A stretch of 64,000 nt of DNA from Methanoregula boonei 6A8 (GCF_000017625.1 NC_009712.1:1488001-1552000); one strand, 5' to 3'; shown: positions 17,781 to 27,246, numbered from the stretch's first letter. The notes: a model not told the origin generated them from the letters alone. Program-made: numbers and translations.

Positions 17781-19211
17781 ATGTTTAAGACAAAACCTAT
17801 TGGAGAGCTGTTGGCGCACTGCTCCGGTGAGCACGCCCTCCACCGGGTTATCAGCCCTTTTGAGCTTGTCCTTCTTGGGATTGGGGCAGTGGTGGGGACG
17901 GGCATTTTCGTAATCACCGGTATTGCTGCAGCAGAGTACTCCGGCCCGGCAATCATCCTCTCGTTTGTCATATCGGGCATTGTCTGCATGCTTGCCGCAC
18001 TCTGTTATGCCGAGTTCTCCTCCATGGTCCCGGTAGCAGGCAGTGCGTACACGTACTGTTACGCCACATTCGGGGAGATCTGGGCATGGATCATCGGGTG
18101 GGACTTAATCCTCGAATACGCGGTATCCCTTGCCGCAGTCGCAGTCGGATGGTCGGCATACGTGACAAGCCTGCTTTCAGAGATCGGCATATTCCTTCCC
18201 CCGGCCCTGGCTAACCCCCCGGGAATAGCCGGGGGCATCATCAACCTTCCCGCGGTGCTCGTCATTCTGGCAATCACGGCCCTCCTTATCGCAGGGGTAA
18301 AAGAGAGCATCCGGCTCAATACGATCATCGTGATTGTCAACATTGCGGTGATCCTGATCTTCTTTTTCCTCTGTTACTCCCATATCGATGCGGTCAACTG
18401 GCACCCGTTCATGCCGTTTGGCTGGACCGGGGTCTTTACCGGGGCGGCAATCGTTTTTTTTGCTTACATCGGTTTTGATTCGGTTATGACCGCGGCCGAG
18501 GAGATAGAGAATCCCCAGAAGAACCTGCCTATCGGGATTATCGGATCAGTCGCCATTGTCATCCTCCTCTATGTAGGAGTTGCCGCCGTGCTTACAGGCG
18601 TGATCCCCTACGGGGAACTGGGCACCAGTGCCCCGGTCGCAGATGCCCTGACCCGGATCGGGGTCCACGGGGGAGCTTTGCTCGTTTCGCTGGGCGCCCT
18701 CTGCGGGATCACGTCCGTGATCCTTGTCACCCTCTACGGCCAGACCCGGATCTTCTTTGCGATGGCGCGGGACGGCCTGCTCCCGGCGTTTTTCTCCGAT
18801 ATCCACAGGACATTCCATACGCCGGCGAAAGTGACACTTCTCGTGGGCCTCTCGACCGCCCTTGTTGCCGGCCTGCTGCCGCTAGGCCTGATCGCGGGAC
18901 TGGTAAACATCGGCACACTCGCGGCGTTCATGGTCGTTGCTTTCGGGATCATTCTTTTGCGGAGGAGCCAGCCGCACCTCGAACGGCCGTTCAGGTGCCC
19001 GGCCATGCCGTATGTCCCCCTCCTCTGCATTGTCTCCTGCGCAGTACTGATCCTTGTCCTTCCTGCGGTGACGCAGGCCCGGTTTGTGATCTGGATGCTT
19101 ATCGGACTTGCGATTTACTTTTTCTTCGGGATAAAAAACAGTGCGAACGGGAAAAGCCCGGCTGCCGATCCCGGGATCTGCGGGGCAGGGGCGGACTCCC
19201 CCGACCGGTAA
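17781..19211 (+). CDS. APC superfamily amino-acid permease (CAT/YfnA type)
   Basis: About 476 residues with twelve or so transmembrane helices. TM1 carries GIGAVVGTGIFVITG, the unwound glycine motif that binds the substrate backbone in APC transporters; AEFSSMVPVAGSAYTYCYAT and GWDLILEYAVSLAAVAVGWS are classic CAT/YfnA segments. It should import amino acids or cationic amino acids by proton coupling; specificity cannot be read. The frame opens at 17745, but the family N-terminus (MFKTKPIGELLAHC) and TATA box position favour ATG 17781. No partner gene is adjacent. Confidence 0.9.
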   Translation: MFKTKPIGELLAHCSGEHALHRVISPFELVLLGIGAVVGTGIFVITGIAAAEYSGPAIILSFVISGIVCMLAALCYAEFSSMVPVAGSAYTYCYATFGEIWAWIIGWDLILEYAVSLAAVAVGWSAYVTSLLSEIGIFLPPALANPPGIAGGIINLPAVLVILAITALLIAGVKESIRLNTIIVIVNIAVILIFFFLCYSHIDAVNWHPFMPFGWTGVFTGAAIVFFAYIGFDSVMTAAEEIENPQKNLPIGIIGSVAIVILLYVGVAAVLTGVIPYGELGTSAPVADALTRIGVHGGALLVSLGALCGITSVILVTLYGQTRIFFAMARDGLLPAFFSDIHRTFHTPAKVTLLVGLSTALVAGLLPLGLIAGLVNIGTLAAFMVVAFGIILLRRSQPHLERPFRCPAMPYVPLLCIVSCAVLILVLPAVTQARFVIWMLIGLAIYFFFGIKNSANGKSPAADPGICGAGADSPDR

Positions 19212-19580
19212 CCGCCTCTCCTGCTGCAGCCATTACCCGCGCCGGCCGGGTGGGGCAGGGGATCGGTGAACCCCTTTTTTACGACTGCAGAAATTTTTTC
19301 ACTCATCGCCAGCTATATGCCGATCGCGTGATGATGCAATCCTATGAAACACTGCCCGGTCGGTTCACAACCGAAAACATGCTGGTACTGCTATATGTGC
19401 ATTGCCTACCCCTTCTGTCAGATAAGGGATCGCTGCCATTAAGGAATCGTTTCTAAAAAAAAGGTCTGGCCGTGCAGGCGATCTCCGGAACGGAGAGGAT
19501 CAAAAGAGAACCTGCCCGCTCCCCCCATTTCGCCATCCCCAAAAGGCACTTACATATCCCGGGACGGAAATGTACGATCT
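19212..19580. other. Intergenic region between permease and FMN reductase
   Basis: About 370 bases without a supported gene. Several short A- or T-runs occur (19276-19281, 19457-19462), and AAAGGCACTTACATATCC near 19543-19560 may supply the promoter of the next gene. Confidence 0.4.
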
Positions 19581-20132
19581 ATGAGCCAGTACCAGATCGC
19601 CGTACTTGTCGGGAGTCTCAGGAAGGACTCACTTAACCAGAAGCTTGCCAACGGCCTTATAAAACTCGCACCGCCCGGATTTTCCTTTACGCAGGTGCAG
19701 ATCGCCGACCTGCCGCTGTACAACCAGGACGATGACGAGCACCCGGCCCCGGCCGTTGTCCGCATCAAAAACGAGATACAATCCGCAAACGGAATCCTGT
19801 TTGTCTCCCCGGAGTACAACCGCTCAATCCCGGGAGTACTCAAGAACGCCCTCGACCATGGATCACGCCCGGCAGGCCAGAGCGTCTGGGCAGGAAAGGC
19901 GGCAGGGATCATCGGCGTCTCCACCGGGGCAATCGGGACTGCCATGGCCCAGCAGCACCTGCGAAACGTCCTCTCCTATCTCGATGTCGCAGTGATGCGC
20001 CAGCCCGAAGGCTATCTCCAGATGCGTGAGGGCATGTTTGATCCCGATGGAAACATCGGGGCCGGGAGCAGGGCTTACCTCCAGAACTGGATGGACAAGT
20101 ACGTAGCGTGGATACGGAAGAACGCGGCATAA
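19581..20132 (+). CDS. NADPH-dependent FMN reductase family protein
   Basis: A 183-residue flavodoxin-like protein. The FMN phosphate loop is at the start (VLVGSLRKDSLNQKLANGL), and the flavin-ring loop FVSPEYNRSIPGVLKNALDHGSRP follows at about residue 75. These are the signatures of the ChrR/AzoR/YieF group of NAD(P)H:quinone, azo or chromate reductases. It probably protects against quinones and oxidants by two-electron reduction. It stands alone, opposite a second flavoprotein gene. Confidence 0.9.
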   Translation: MSQYQIAVLVGSLRKDSLNQKLANGLIKLAPPGFSFTQVQIADLPLYNQDDDEHPAPAVVRIKNEIQSANGILFVSPEYNRSIPGVLKNALDHGSRPAGQSVWAGKAAGIIGVSTGAIGTAMAQQHLRNVLSYLDVAVMRQPEGYLQMREGMFDPDGNIGAGSRAYLQNWMDKYVAWIRKNAA

Positions 20133-20295
20133 ATGAGACCACCGGGCCGTGGCCTGATTACAAGGGCAACTCCCGGACCAGATGAACCGGAAAGATCCCC
20201 GGCCTATTGGCCCGGCGCAATGCAAAAACAGATCGGAGGGTTCAGGGTATTGCCGTAAATATCAGGCAGGGTACCTGCCCAATCCCACCAAAAAA

Positions 20296-20946
20296 TCAGG
20301 GTTTTGCCCGGATGAGCCGGACCCCCAGTTCATATGCCTTTTTGCAATCCTGCGGGAACTGTTCTTCCCGGTGCTTCTTCTTTGCCTCCGGGTCAAAGAG
20401 CGTGGATACGTACTTTGCATAATCGTCAAACTGGTACGTATTGGTGACCCAGAGCGTCTCGCACGACCCGAAGATCCTTGCCATCGCCATCTCGGTCGGT
20501 TGCTCAAACTTATCGTAGCCGATCTCCTTTACCATCGGTTCAGGGGCCCCGGACGTGTAGATGAACCCGGTCCGGATCTTTTTTCCAAAGAGCGTGGAGT
20601 GTTCCGGATCATAAACTGAGTACTGGAACATCAGCCGTTCGAGAAACGACCGGGTCATTCCCGTGGCAAGCGCGTAATAGATGGGCGAACCAACAAGGAT
20701 CGCATCTGCGGCCTCAACCTTTTTGAAAAGCGGCCTGAGATCGTCTTTGACCGGGCAGTGCCCGTAACTCTTCCCGCCGATCCGCTTGCAGGCAAAGCAG
20801 CTGGTGCAGCCTGTGTAGTCAAGATCATAGAGGTTGACCAGTTCGGTTTTGGCACCTTCCGATTCAGCGCCGTCCATGGCATGCCGGAGGAGCGTGGCGG
20901 TATTCCACTTCTTCCGGGGGCTCCCGTTGAATGCAATGAATTTCAT
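20296..20946 (-). CDS. Flavodoxin-like NAD(P)H reductase, iron-sulfur-flavoprotein related
   Basis: A 216-residue protein with FIAFNGSPRKKWNTATLL (FMN phosphate loop) and VGSPIYYALATGMTRSFLER. A cysteine cluster CTSCFACKRIGGKSYGHC follows residue 50. Iron-sulfur flavoproteins have C-x2-C-x2-C-x4-7-C; here the last spacing is ten residues, so a 4Fe-4S cluster is possible but not certain. The start at 20946 is set by AGGAAG 4 bases upstream of the second of two ATGs. It converges on the previous gene. Confidence 0.85.
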   Translation of the reverse strand: MKFIAFNGSPRKKWNTATLLRHAMDGAESEGAKTELVNLYDLDYTGCTSCFACKRIGGKSYGHCPVKDDLRPLFKKVEAADAILVGSPIYYALATGMTRSFLERLMFQYSVYDPEHSTLFGKKIRTGFIYTSGAPEPMVKEIGYDKFEQPTEMAMARIFGSCETLWVTNTYQFDDYAKYVSTLFDPEAKKKHREEQFPQDCKKAYELGVRLIRAKP

Positions 20947-21604
20947 CATCTTCCTGATGCGGAATTTTTGTCCGTAACGTACTCTTATCACCAGTCAGGG
21001 TAATAGAGCAACCAGTGGTCATTCTGTAACCAGGTTGCATGAAGGAGAGTGCTTGTGAACGCAACCGCGAGAAGGTGGCGGGATCCGGGCCGGTAAAGGA
21101 GGGAGACCGCCGTTCCTTATTGACTCGCAACACCGGGCCTACTGCTCATTCTCATCCCTGAAGAACACGACCGGTTCCTGCTCCGGCTCATCGGGTATGA
21201 TGATCCCTGCCGAATGGACCGCAGTATATACTACTCCTGATTACATTTCACGAAAAATCCGAAATAAACGTGATGGTTGGCCGGCCTGATGGAAGAGCTC
21301 CCGGCATTGCATTTCTTTTCATCTCCTCTTCACCGGTGCGTTTTAAGGAAAGGATCGGCCGGATAATTGCAACAATCAGGTGCATGGAGTCTCCTGCATG
21401 AAACAGTTCTCCCCAACTGCAAATTCATGCGCATTTTCGTTTCTGTTGCATCCCGCGCAGCCGGTCGGGGAAATCCGGGCCATTTGGTGGCCCGGAAAAA
21501 CGCAGCTCAATTCCGGCAGGAAAAAAGGAGGCAAGATCCGGATCCCTGTACCGGGGAAGATCTGCAACGACGTGATTTAACAAAGTCAAATGTGACATTC
21601 AAAA
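20947..21604. other. Long upstream region before the fwd operon
   Basis: About 660 bases without a convincing gene. It contains a perfect 8-bp hairpin TCCGGGCC/GGCCCGGA (21474-21496, 7-base loop) followed by A5, and a weaker GCAACC/GGTTGC hairpin near 21008-21038. A 95-residue frame at 21367-21654 lacks a ribosome site and similarity and was not called. Confidence 0.4.
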
Positions 21605-21654
21605 GGTTTATTAATTATTGTAAACCCATGATCGATCAGTACAAAACATATTAA
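21605..21654 (+). promoter_or_regulatory. fwd operon promoter with palindromic operator-like site
   Basis: An inverted repeat GGTTTA (21605-21610) and TAAACC (21621-21626) surrounds an A/T core. Downstream, CATATTAA (21648-21654) is a TATA-like box ~28 bases before ATG 21680, which would give a leaderless mRNA. TTTATTAATT inside the palindrome is an alternative TATA box giving a ~45-base leader. The palindrome is a plausible regulator site. Confidence 0.45.
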
Positions 21655-21679
21655 CTTTCAACCTGTGAGTGTGAACTGC

Positions 21680-21943
21680 ATGGCATTTTCAGTACATGTC
21701 AACATGAGCCGTTGCACCGGTTGCGGGAACTGTGTGGTTGCCTGCCCGGTCAATGCCCTCGAACTGTACACGATAGACCCCGTGACCAAGGAAAAGATCT
21801 ACCATGTCCTGAATGGGAAATCGATCAATCTTGATGTCAGGACCGAACTCTGCGCCGGCTGCGGCGTTTGTGTAGGGGCCTGCCCGTACAAAGTGATCTC
21901 CCTTTCCGGTCGTGGAGAGACCGGCGCCCTGGTGCCATCGTAA
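21680..21943 (+). CDS. fwdG: Formylmethanofuran dehydrogenase-associated 2[4Fe-4S] ferredoxin subunit
   Basis: An 87-residue polyferredoxin with two complete 4Fe-4S motifs, CTGCGNCVVACP and CAGCGVCVGACP, and a longer-than-usual spacer between them. As the first gene of the fwd operon it should pass electrons to the tungsten/molybdenum subunit for CO2 reduction to formylmethanofuran. A GTG at 21665 is in frame upstream, but the ATG at 21680 fits both the promoter and the compact ferredoxin start. Confidence 0.88.
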   Translation: MAFSVHVNMSRCTGCGNCVVACPVNALELYTIDPVTKEKIYHVLNGKSINLDVRTELCAGCGVCVGACPYKVISLSGRGETGALVPS

Positions 21944-21961
21944 GAACGGAGGATGTGATCT

Positions 21962-22372
21962 ATGGCAAAAATTATCATGAACATGATCACCCAGCGCTCG
22001 GTGGAGGAAGGCGCTGCAATGGAGAAGGGCAAGACCAACCCGGACTATTTCGAGGCCTGCTCGATCTGCGAAATTAATCCTGAAGACATGAAACGCCTGG
22101 GAATCTGGAAGAACACCAATGTCCGGGTAACAAGCGAATGTGGCACCGTGATTGTCAAGGCAATCGAGCCCACCCAGTACTGCCCGCCCGGCCTTGCCCA
22201 CATCCGGCAGGGAGTCTGGGCAAACCAGGTTGTGCCCCCGCGAACCCAGTCCACCGGCACACCGCAGTACAGCGGTTTTCCCGTTACGATTGAACCCGCA
22301 CCGCAGGAGAAACTCAAATCAGCCCTCGAGCTCGTGCAGGGCTCTGTCGGGCTCTGGAAAGGAGGGAAATAA
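21962..22372 (+). CDS. fwdD: Formylmethanofuran dehydrogenase subunit D
   Basis: A 136-residue molybdopterin-dinucleotide-binding domain protein (beta-barrel). Visible parts are MNMITQRSVEEGAAME, CEINPEDMKRLGIWKNTNVR and CPPGLAHIRQGVWANQV. Subunit D supplies the C-terminal pterin-binding domain of the tungsto/molybdo-enzyme, which is split from FwdB. A strong GGAGG ribosome site precedes the ATG. The ferredoxin gene is 18 bases upstream and fwdB starts 2 bases after the stop. Confidence 0.93.
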   Translation: MAKIIMNMITQRSVEEGAAMEKGKTNPDYFEACSICEINPEDMKRLGIWKNTNVRVTSECGTVIVKAIEPTQYCPPGLAHIRQGVWANQVVPPRTQSTGTPQYSGFPVTIEPAPQEKLKSALELVQGSVGLWKGGK

Positions 22373-22374
22373 CC

Positions 22375-23760
22375 ATGCCAAAGCTGATCAAGAACGTCGG
22401 ATGCCCGTACTGCGGGTCATCCTGCGATGACATCGAGGTCCTTGTCTCGGATGACGAGACCCAGATCATTGATGTCCACAATGCGTGCATTATCGGAAAC
22501 AACCTCTTCCACCATGCAAACGACCCGACCCGCCCGCGGCTCCCGCGGATGCGCCAGCCCGACGGCTCCATGAAGGAGATACCGTACCCCGAGGCCATTG
22601 ACTGGATGGCAAAGACCATGCTTGCGGCAAAAAAACCGCTCATCTACGGTTTTGGTTCCACCAACTGCGAGGGCATGAGCGCGGTCGCCCGCATTGCCGA
22701 GAAATCCGGCGCAGTGCTCGACAACTGTGCAACCATCTGCCACGGCCCCTCGTTCCTGGCCATCTTCGACAACGGCTACCCGAGCTGCACGCTGGGTGAG
22801 GCCAAGAACCGTGCCGACGTCGTGGTCTTCTGGGGCTGCAACCCGATGCACGCCCACCCCCGCCACACCTCCCGGTATTCGATCTTCCCCCGGGGTTACT
22901 TCACCCAGAAGGGCCAGATGCAGCGGACGGTAATCAGCGTTGACCCCCGCCAGACGGATACCGCAAAACTTGCCGATATCCACCTTATGCTCGACCAGGG
23001 CCATGACTACGAACTCTTCGATGCGTTCCGGACTGTCATGAGGGGCTACGATATCCCTGATGTCGTAGCCGGCATTAAAAAAGAGACGATCCAGGAAGCA
23101 GTCGGGATCATGAAGAAGGCACGGTTCGTGATGATCTTCTTTGGCATGGGCTGCACGCACTCCGATGGCCGCAACCATAATGTCGACCACGCGATCAGCA
23201 TGGTCCGCGACCTTAACACGTTCACCAAGGCCTCGATCATGGCTATGCGCGGACATTACAATATCGCCGGCCCCGGACAGGTCTGGTCATGGATCTTCGG
23301 GTTCCCGTACTGTATCGATCTTTCGAAGGGTACCCATGCCCACATGAACCCGGGTGAGACAAGTTCGGTTGACCTTGCCATGCGGGATGAGGTTGACTGC
23401 TTTGTCAATGTCGGTGCCGATGCCGGTGCCCACTTCCCCATCCAGGCAGTCCAGCACTTAAAGAAACACCCGTTCATAGCGGTCGACCCCAACTTCTGCA
23501 TGGCAAGCGAGATCGCCGATCTCCACATCCCTGTGCGGATCGCAGGCGTTGACGAGCCCGGGGTCGTGTACCGGATGGACAATGTCCCGATCCAGTTCAA
23601 GGCCGTGATCAAGGGCCTGCCGGGCGTACCAAGCGACGAGGAACTCTTCGACATGGTGTACGAACGCATGTGTGAGCTTACCAACACCCAGCCGATCTGG
23701 CTTGCAGCAAAGGAAGACCGCAAACACCCGTCCAATATCTCGGCGGTGAATGAAGCATGA
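22375..23760 (+). CDS. fwdB: Formylmethanofuran dehydrogenase subunit B (catalytic)
   Basis: A 461-residue molybdopterin oxidoreductase. An N-terminal 4Fe-4S motif (CPYCGSSCDD at residues 10-19, plus Cys in HNACIIG) is followed by the metal ligand region NCATICHGPS, where Cys122 is the expected tungsten or molybdenum ligand. It is cysteine, not selenocysteine. The enzyme reduces CO2 to formate deep in the complex; formate then moves to FwdA. A GGAGGGAAA ribosome site overlaps the fwdD end; the stop overlaps fwdA by 4 bases. Confidence 0.96.
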   Translation: MPKLIKNVGCPYCGSSCDDIEVLVSDDETQIIDVHNACIIGNNLFHHANDPTRPRLPRMRQPDGSMKEIPYPEAIDWMAKTMLAAKKPLIYGFGSTNCEGMSAVARIAEKSGAVLDNCATICHGPSFLAIFDNGYPSCTLGEAKNRADVVVFWGCNPMHAHPRHTSRYSIFPRGYFTQKGQMQRTVISVDPRQTDTAKLADIHLMLDQGHDYELFDAFRTVMRGYDIPDVVAGIKKETIQEAVGIMKKARFVMIFFGMGCTHSDGRNHNVDHAISMVRDLNTFTKASIMAMRGHYNIAGPGQVWSWIFGFPYCIDLSKGTHAHMNPGETSSVDLAMRDEVDCFVNVGADAGAHFPIQAVQHLKKHPFIAVDPNFCMASEIADLHIPVRIAGVDEPGVVYRMDNVPIQFKAVIKGLPGVPSDEELFDMVYERMCELTNTQPIWLAAKEDRKHPSNISAVNEA

Positions 23761-25493
23761 GCGGGATTTCCGGTGAAATTATAATCAGGGGAGGATTTGT
23801 TGTCGATCCGTCCCAGAAGATCGACGGGGATGTTGCCGATATCGCAATAAAGGACGGCAAGATCGTTGATAAGGTCAGCAGTGCAGCAAAGGTCATCGAC
23901 GCCAAAGGCAAGGTTGTCATGGCCGGCGGGGTGGATGTTCACTCTCACGTGGCAGGTCCCAAGGTTAACGTAGGCCGCCTGATGCGCCCCGAGGACAAGC
24001 TCCTCTCTGGCGTATCCCGAAGCGCAATGGCGCAGGCAAACGGTTTCCGTATGGAGTCGGGTTTCTCCATCCCCAGCGTCTTAAAGACCGGGTACGACTA
24101 CGCCCGCATGGGCTACGGCTTTGTCATGGAAGCGGCAATGCCCCCGATTCACGCCCCTCACGTACACGAGGAGATCCACGACACTCCCATTATTGATGAA
24201 GCGGCACTGCCGGTCTTTGGGAACAACTGGTTTGTCATGGAATACCTCAAGAAAGGCGAGATCGAGAACACGGCAGCGTATATTGCCTGGCTGATCCGTG
24301 CAACAAAGGGATTCGGCATCAAGGTTGTCAACCCCGGTGGCACGGCGGCATGGGCATGGGGGCTCAACTGTCTCTCGCTCAGCGACAATGTTCCCTACTT
24401 TGACATTACGCCCCACGAGATCATCACCGGCCTCATACAGGCAAACGAGTACCTTGGCCTGCCCCATTCGGTCCACCTTCACCAGAACGATCTGGGTAAC
24501 CCCGGGAACTACAAGGTCACCCTTGACTCCCTGCGTCTTGCCGAGGGCGTTAAGGCAAAGAACAAGTTCGGCCGCGAACAGGTCATTCACTCGACCCACA
24601 TCCAGTTCCACTCGTACGGCGGGGATTCCTGGGCAAACTTCGAGACCAGGGCAAAGGATGTCATGGACTACGTCAACAGGCAAAAGAACATCACCGTAGA
24701 TCTTGGCTGCGTAACGCTGGATGAAACCACGACCATGACCGCGGACGGTCCGTTCGAGCACCACTTAACCGGCCTCAACCACCTCAAGTGGGCAAACACC
24801 GATGTCGAGATGGAGACCGCAGCAGGTGTTGTTCCCTATGTGTATGACCCTAACATCAAGGTCTGTGATATCCAGTGGGCGATCGGCCTTGAACTGGGAC
24901 TCTATGCAAAGGATCCAATGCGCTGCTTTGTCACCACCGACCACCCGAACGCCGGGCCATTTACCCGCTACCCCCGCATCATCAAGTGGCTCATGAGCAA
25001 AAAGGCACGGGAGGCCACGCTTGATTCCTTTAAGCACAAGGACAAGGTTATCGAGGCAACCGATCTGCACTCCCTTGACCGTGAGCTCACCCTGTACGAG
25101 ATCGCTGCAATGACCCGGGCTGGCCCGGCAAAGTGCCTGGGCCTCTCCAGCATCTACGGGGGTCTTGCCCCGGGCATGAACGCCGATGTTGCAGTCTTTG
25201 ACCTCAATTACAAGAGCATGCCAAGCGATCCCGAAAAGATCGAGTCCGCATTCCTGCGGGCGGCCTGCTTTGTCAAGTCAGGCGAGATCGTAGTAAAAGA
25301 CGGCGAGGTGCTCAGCCACGGCCACAAGAAGACGGTCTGGGTCAACCCGAAGATGAAAGAAAACCCCCAGGTTAAGCGCGATATCGCAGAGAGCTTCAAC
25401 AAGGGATATTACACGGTCGGGCTCACCAATTACCCGGTCCGCGAATACCTTGCACCACACCCGTTCGTGATCGATGTCGATGTGGAGGCCTAG
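23757..25493 (+). CDS. fwdA: Formylmethanofuran dehydrogenase subunit A (amidohydrolase)
   Basis: A 578-residue metal-dependent amidohydrolase that condenses formate with methanofuran. The binuclear metal ligands are visible: HSHVAG (HxH) after GGVDV, a lysine in FGIKVVNPGG that is carboxylated in the family, HLHQND, HSTHIQFHSYG and Asp in TTDHPNAGPFT. The length fits the family. The ATG overlaps the fwdB stop (ATGA) and the next subunit begins 10 bases after its stop. Confidence 0.97.
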   Translation: MSGISGEIIIRGGFVVDPSQKIDGDVADIAIKDGKIVDKVSSAAKVIDAKGKVVMAGGVDVHSHVAGPKVNVGRLMRPEDKLLSGVSRSAMAQANGFRMESGFSIPSVLKTGYDYARMGYGFVMEAAMPPIHAPHVHEEIHDTPIIDEAALPVFGNNWFVMEYLKKGEIENTAAYIAWLIRATKGFGIKVVNPGGTAAWAWGLNCLSLSDNVPYFDITPHEIITGLIQANEYLGLPHSVHLHQNDLGNPGNYKVTLDSLRLAEGVKAKNKFGREQVIHSTHIQFHSYGGDSWANFETRAKDVMDYVNRQKNITVDLGCVTLDETTTMTADGPFEHHLTGLNHLKWANTDVEMETAAGVVPYVYDPNIKVCDIQWAIGLELGLYAKDPMRCFVTTDHPNAGPFTRYPRIIKWLMSKKAREATLDSFKHKDKVIEATDLHSLDRELTLYEIAAMTRAGPAKCLGLSSIYGGLAPGMNADVAVFDLNYKSMPSDPEKIESAFLRAACFVKSGEIVVKDGEVLSHGHKKTVWVNPKMKENPQVKRDIAESFNKGYYTVGLTNYPVREYLAPHPFVIDVDVEA

Positions 25494-25503
25494 AGGTGCG
25501 ATC

Positions 25504-26307
25504 ATGGCAACAGTTACCTTAACACCCACAAAGACTCCAGAACTCATGCTTGAGGCAAATCCGATCACGCCGGATGCATTTGCCGGAAAGACCGCAGAGC
25601 AGATCGCCCGGCTCGAATGCCGGGAAGGCAAAACCTATGTCACTATCGGGGACTTTTTTGCAGTCTCCGGTAACGGTGGCGCAACAGCAGCAGAAACCGA
25701 CATTGTGATCGCAGGCGACTGTTCGAGGGTCAAATATATCGGCGCCAAGATGACCGCCGGCACCGTAACCGTAAACGGCAGCGCAGACATGTATGTCGGC
25801 GGCTGGATGAAAGGCGGAAAAATCCATGTTACCGGTAACGTGGACTCCTTCTGCGGGATCCAGATGGAAGGCGGGGAGCTCCTTGTTGACGGGGATGCCA
25901 AGAACCATGTCGGCTGCGCATACCGTGGCGACTGGAGAGGCATGAAGGGCGGCACGATCCGGATCAAAGGCAGTGCCGGCAACGACATCGGTACGTTCAT
26001 GCTCGGCGGAACCATCATTATTGAGAAGGATGCCTTCATCCACGTCTCCACCCACGCGGAAGGCGGCACGGTCATCATCAAAGGCGATGTCGAGGGCCGT
26101 GTCGGTGGCCAGATGGTCAAGGGCGACATGTACGTTCTGGGCGCCATCAAGTTCATGATGCCCGGTTACAAGAAGATCGACCGTGTCGAAAAGGAGATCG
26201 ATGGCATAAAAGCAAGCTTCGATCACTACATCGGCGACCTCGGCGAGCGCCACCCCAAGGTAAAGGGTAAGGAGATCTTTGCCAATCTTTACCTGAAGGC
26301 TGCCTGA
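25504..26307 (+). CDS. fwdC: Formylmethanofuran dehydrogenase subunit C
   Basis: A 267-residue protein built of GXGXG-type beta-helix repeats like the C-terminal domain of glutamate synthase (GGWMKGGKIHVTGNV, QMEGGELLVDGDAKN, MKGGTIRIKGSAGNDIG, AEGGTVIIKGDVEGRVGG). It is a structural subunit that holds FwdA and FwdB together. The ATG is 10 bases after fwdA. It is the last fwd gene; a T-rich terminator follows. Confidence 0.96.
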   Translation: MATVTLTPTKTPELMLEANPITPDAFAGKTAEQIARLECREGKTYVTIGDFFAVSGNGGATAAETDIVIAGDCSRVKYIGAKMTAGTVTVNGSADMYVGGWMKGGKIHVTGNVDSFCGIQMEGGELLVDGDAKNHVGCAYRGDWRGMKGGTIRIKGSAGNDIGTFMLGGTIIIEKDAFIHVSTHAEGGTVIIKGDVEGRVGGQMVKGDMYVLGAIKFMMPGYKKIDRVEKEIDGIKASFDHYIGDLGERHPKVKGKEIFANLYLKAA

Positions 26308-26340
26308 CCGGATGCACACCCGGCCAAAAGCACCCATTAA

Positions 26341-26355
26341 TCTTTTTTTCTTTTC
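26341..26355 (+). terminator. T-rich terminator after fwdC
   Basis: T7, C, T4 runs (TCTTTTTTTCTTTTC) begin 34 bases after the fwdC stop and just before the nitroreductase gene. They could end most fwd transcripts. Confidence 0.45.
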
Positions 26356-26383
26356 ATCATCACAAACAACAAGCGAGGAAGGT

Positions 26384-27139
26384 ATGAGTAACGTTGGCAA
26401 GGATTTCATGTGGGGGACGCGGTATCCGGATTTTTCCACAGTGGATCTCGTTCTCCGCGTCCCGGAGCCGGCCCTTGAGATCCCACCCCGGGAAGGACAA
26501 GAGATTATAAAACTTCCGGCCCCAAAAAAAGTCAAAGTGCCGAACCGTTCCGTGCGATCTGCAATCGAAAGCTGGGAGCCACCGGGATTTTTCGCCCGGT
26601 CTGACCTGACACTTCCGGATCTTTCCTATCTTCTCTGGTGCACCCAGGGTTTGCGAAAGATTGTAGCAGAGACGGTCCAGATAAGGAACAGCCCTTCCAG
26701 CGGTTCGCGTTACCCGCTTGAAACCTACTTTGTAGCAAGCGAGGTCGAAGGACTCGAGATGGGACTGTACCGCTACCTTCCCTCATCCCACAGCATTGTT
26801 GCCGAACGTATCGATTCCGGCCTCACGCTTGAGATGAGCACGGCAAGCATGAATTTCCGGATGGTGACAAGGGCAGCAGTTACCTTCCTCTGGGTGGCAG
26901 TTCCCTACCGGACGGTCTGGGCCCTTGGCAACCGCGGCTACAGAAGCGCTCTCATCGAGGCCGGCCATACCTGCCAGAACTTGATCCTTGCCGCTTCGTC
27001 CCTGGAGTACGGGGTCTGTCCTATCGATCTCTTCCATGACGAGATGATGGCAAAACTCGCTAACCTCGATACTGAAACCCAGTGGCCGATCTACCTTGCA
27101 GCAGTGGGAAAGACTCAGGAGAATGTCACGCTTGGCTAG
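26384..27139 (+). CDS. SagB-type nitroreductase family protein
   Basis: A 251-residue FMN-dependent nitroreductase-fold protein of the SagB group. Typical pieces are SVRSAIESW, LPDLSYLLWCTQGLRK, RNSPSSGSRYPLETYFV, GLYRYLPSSHSI, the long AGHTCQNLILAASSLEYGVCPI segment and a C-terminal YLAAVGK. SagB proteins oxidise azolines in peptide maturation, but many stand-alone relatives have unknown substrates, and no precursor or cyclodehydratase gene is seen nearby. ATG 26384 has GAGGAAGG just upstream. It may be partly co-transcribed with fwd. Confidence 0.85.
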   Translation: MSNVGKDFMWGTRYPDFSTVDLVLRVPEPALEIPPREGQEIIKLPAPKKVKVPNRSVRSAIESWEPPGFFARSDLTLPDLSYLLWCTQGLRKIVAETVQIRNSPSSGSRYPLETYFVASEVEGLEMGLYRYLPSSHSIVAERIDSGLTLEMSTASMNFRMVTRAAVTFLWVAVPYRTVWALGNRGYRSALIEAGHTCQNLILAASSLEYGVCPIDLFHDEMMAKLANLDTETQWPIYLAAVGKTQENVTLG

Positions 27140-27246
27140 ATCATTCCTGGTCTGCTCAATCCATGAGGAGGCATATGTCATGGTCAAACCGGAACCAGAT
27201 GCCTTATCCTCCGATAACCTGGCAGGCCCCGGGCAACTAAAAATTA

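Noticed and set aside
21367-21654. 95-residue frame upstream of fwd
   Set aside because: No RBS or similarity; it covers a hairpin and the fwd promoter.
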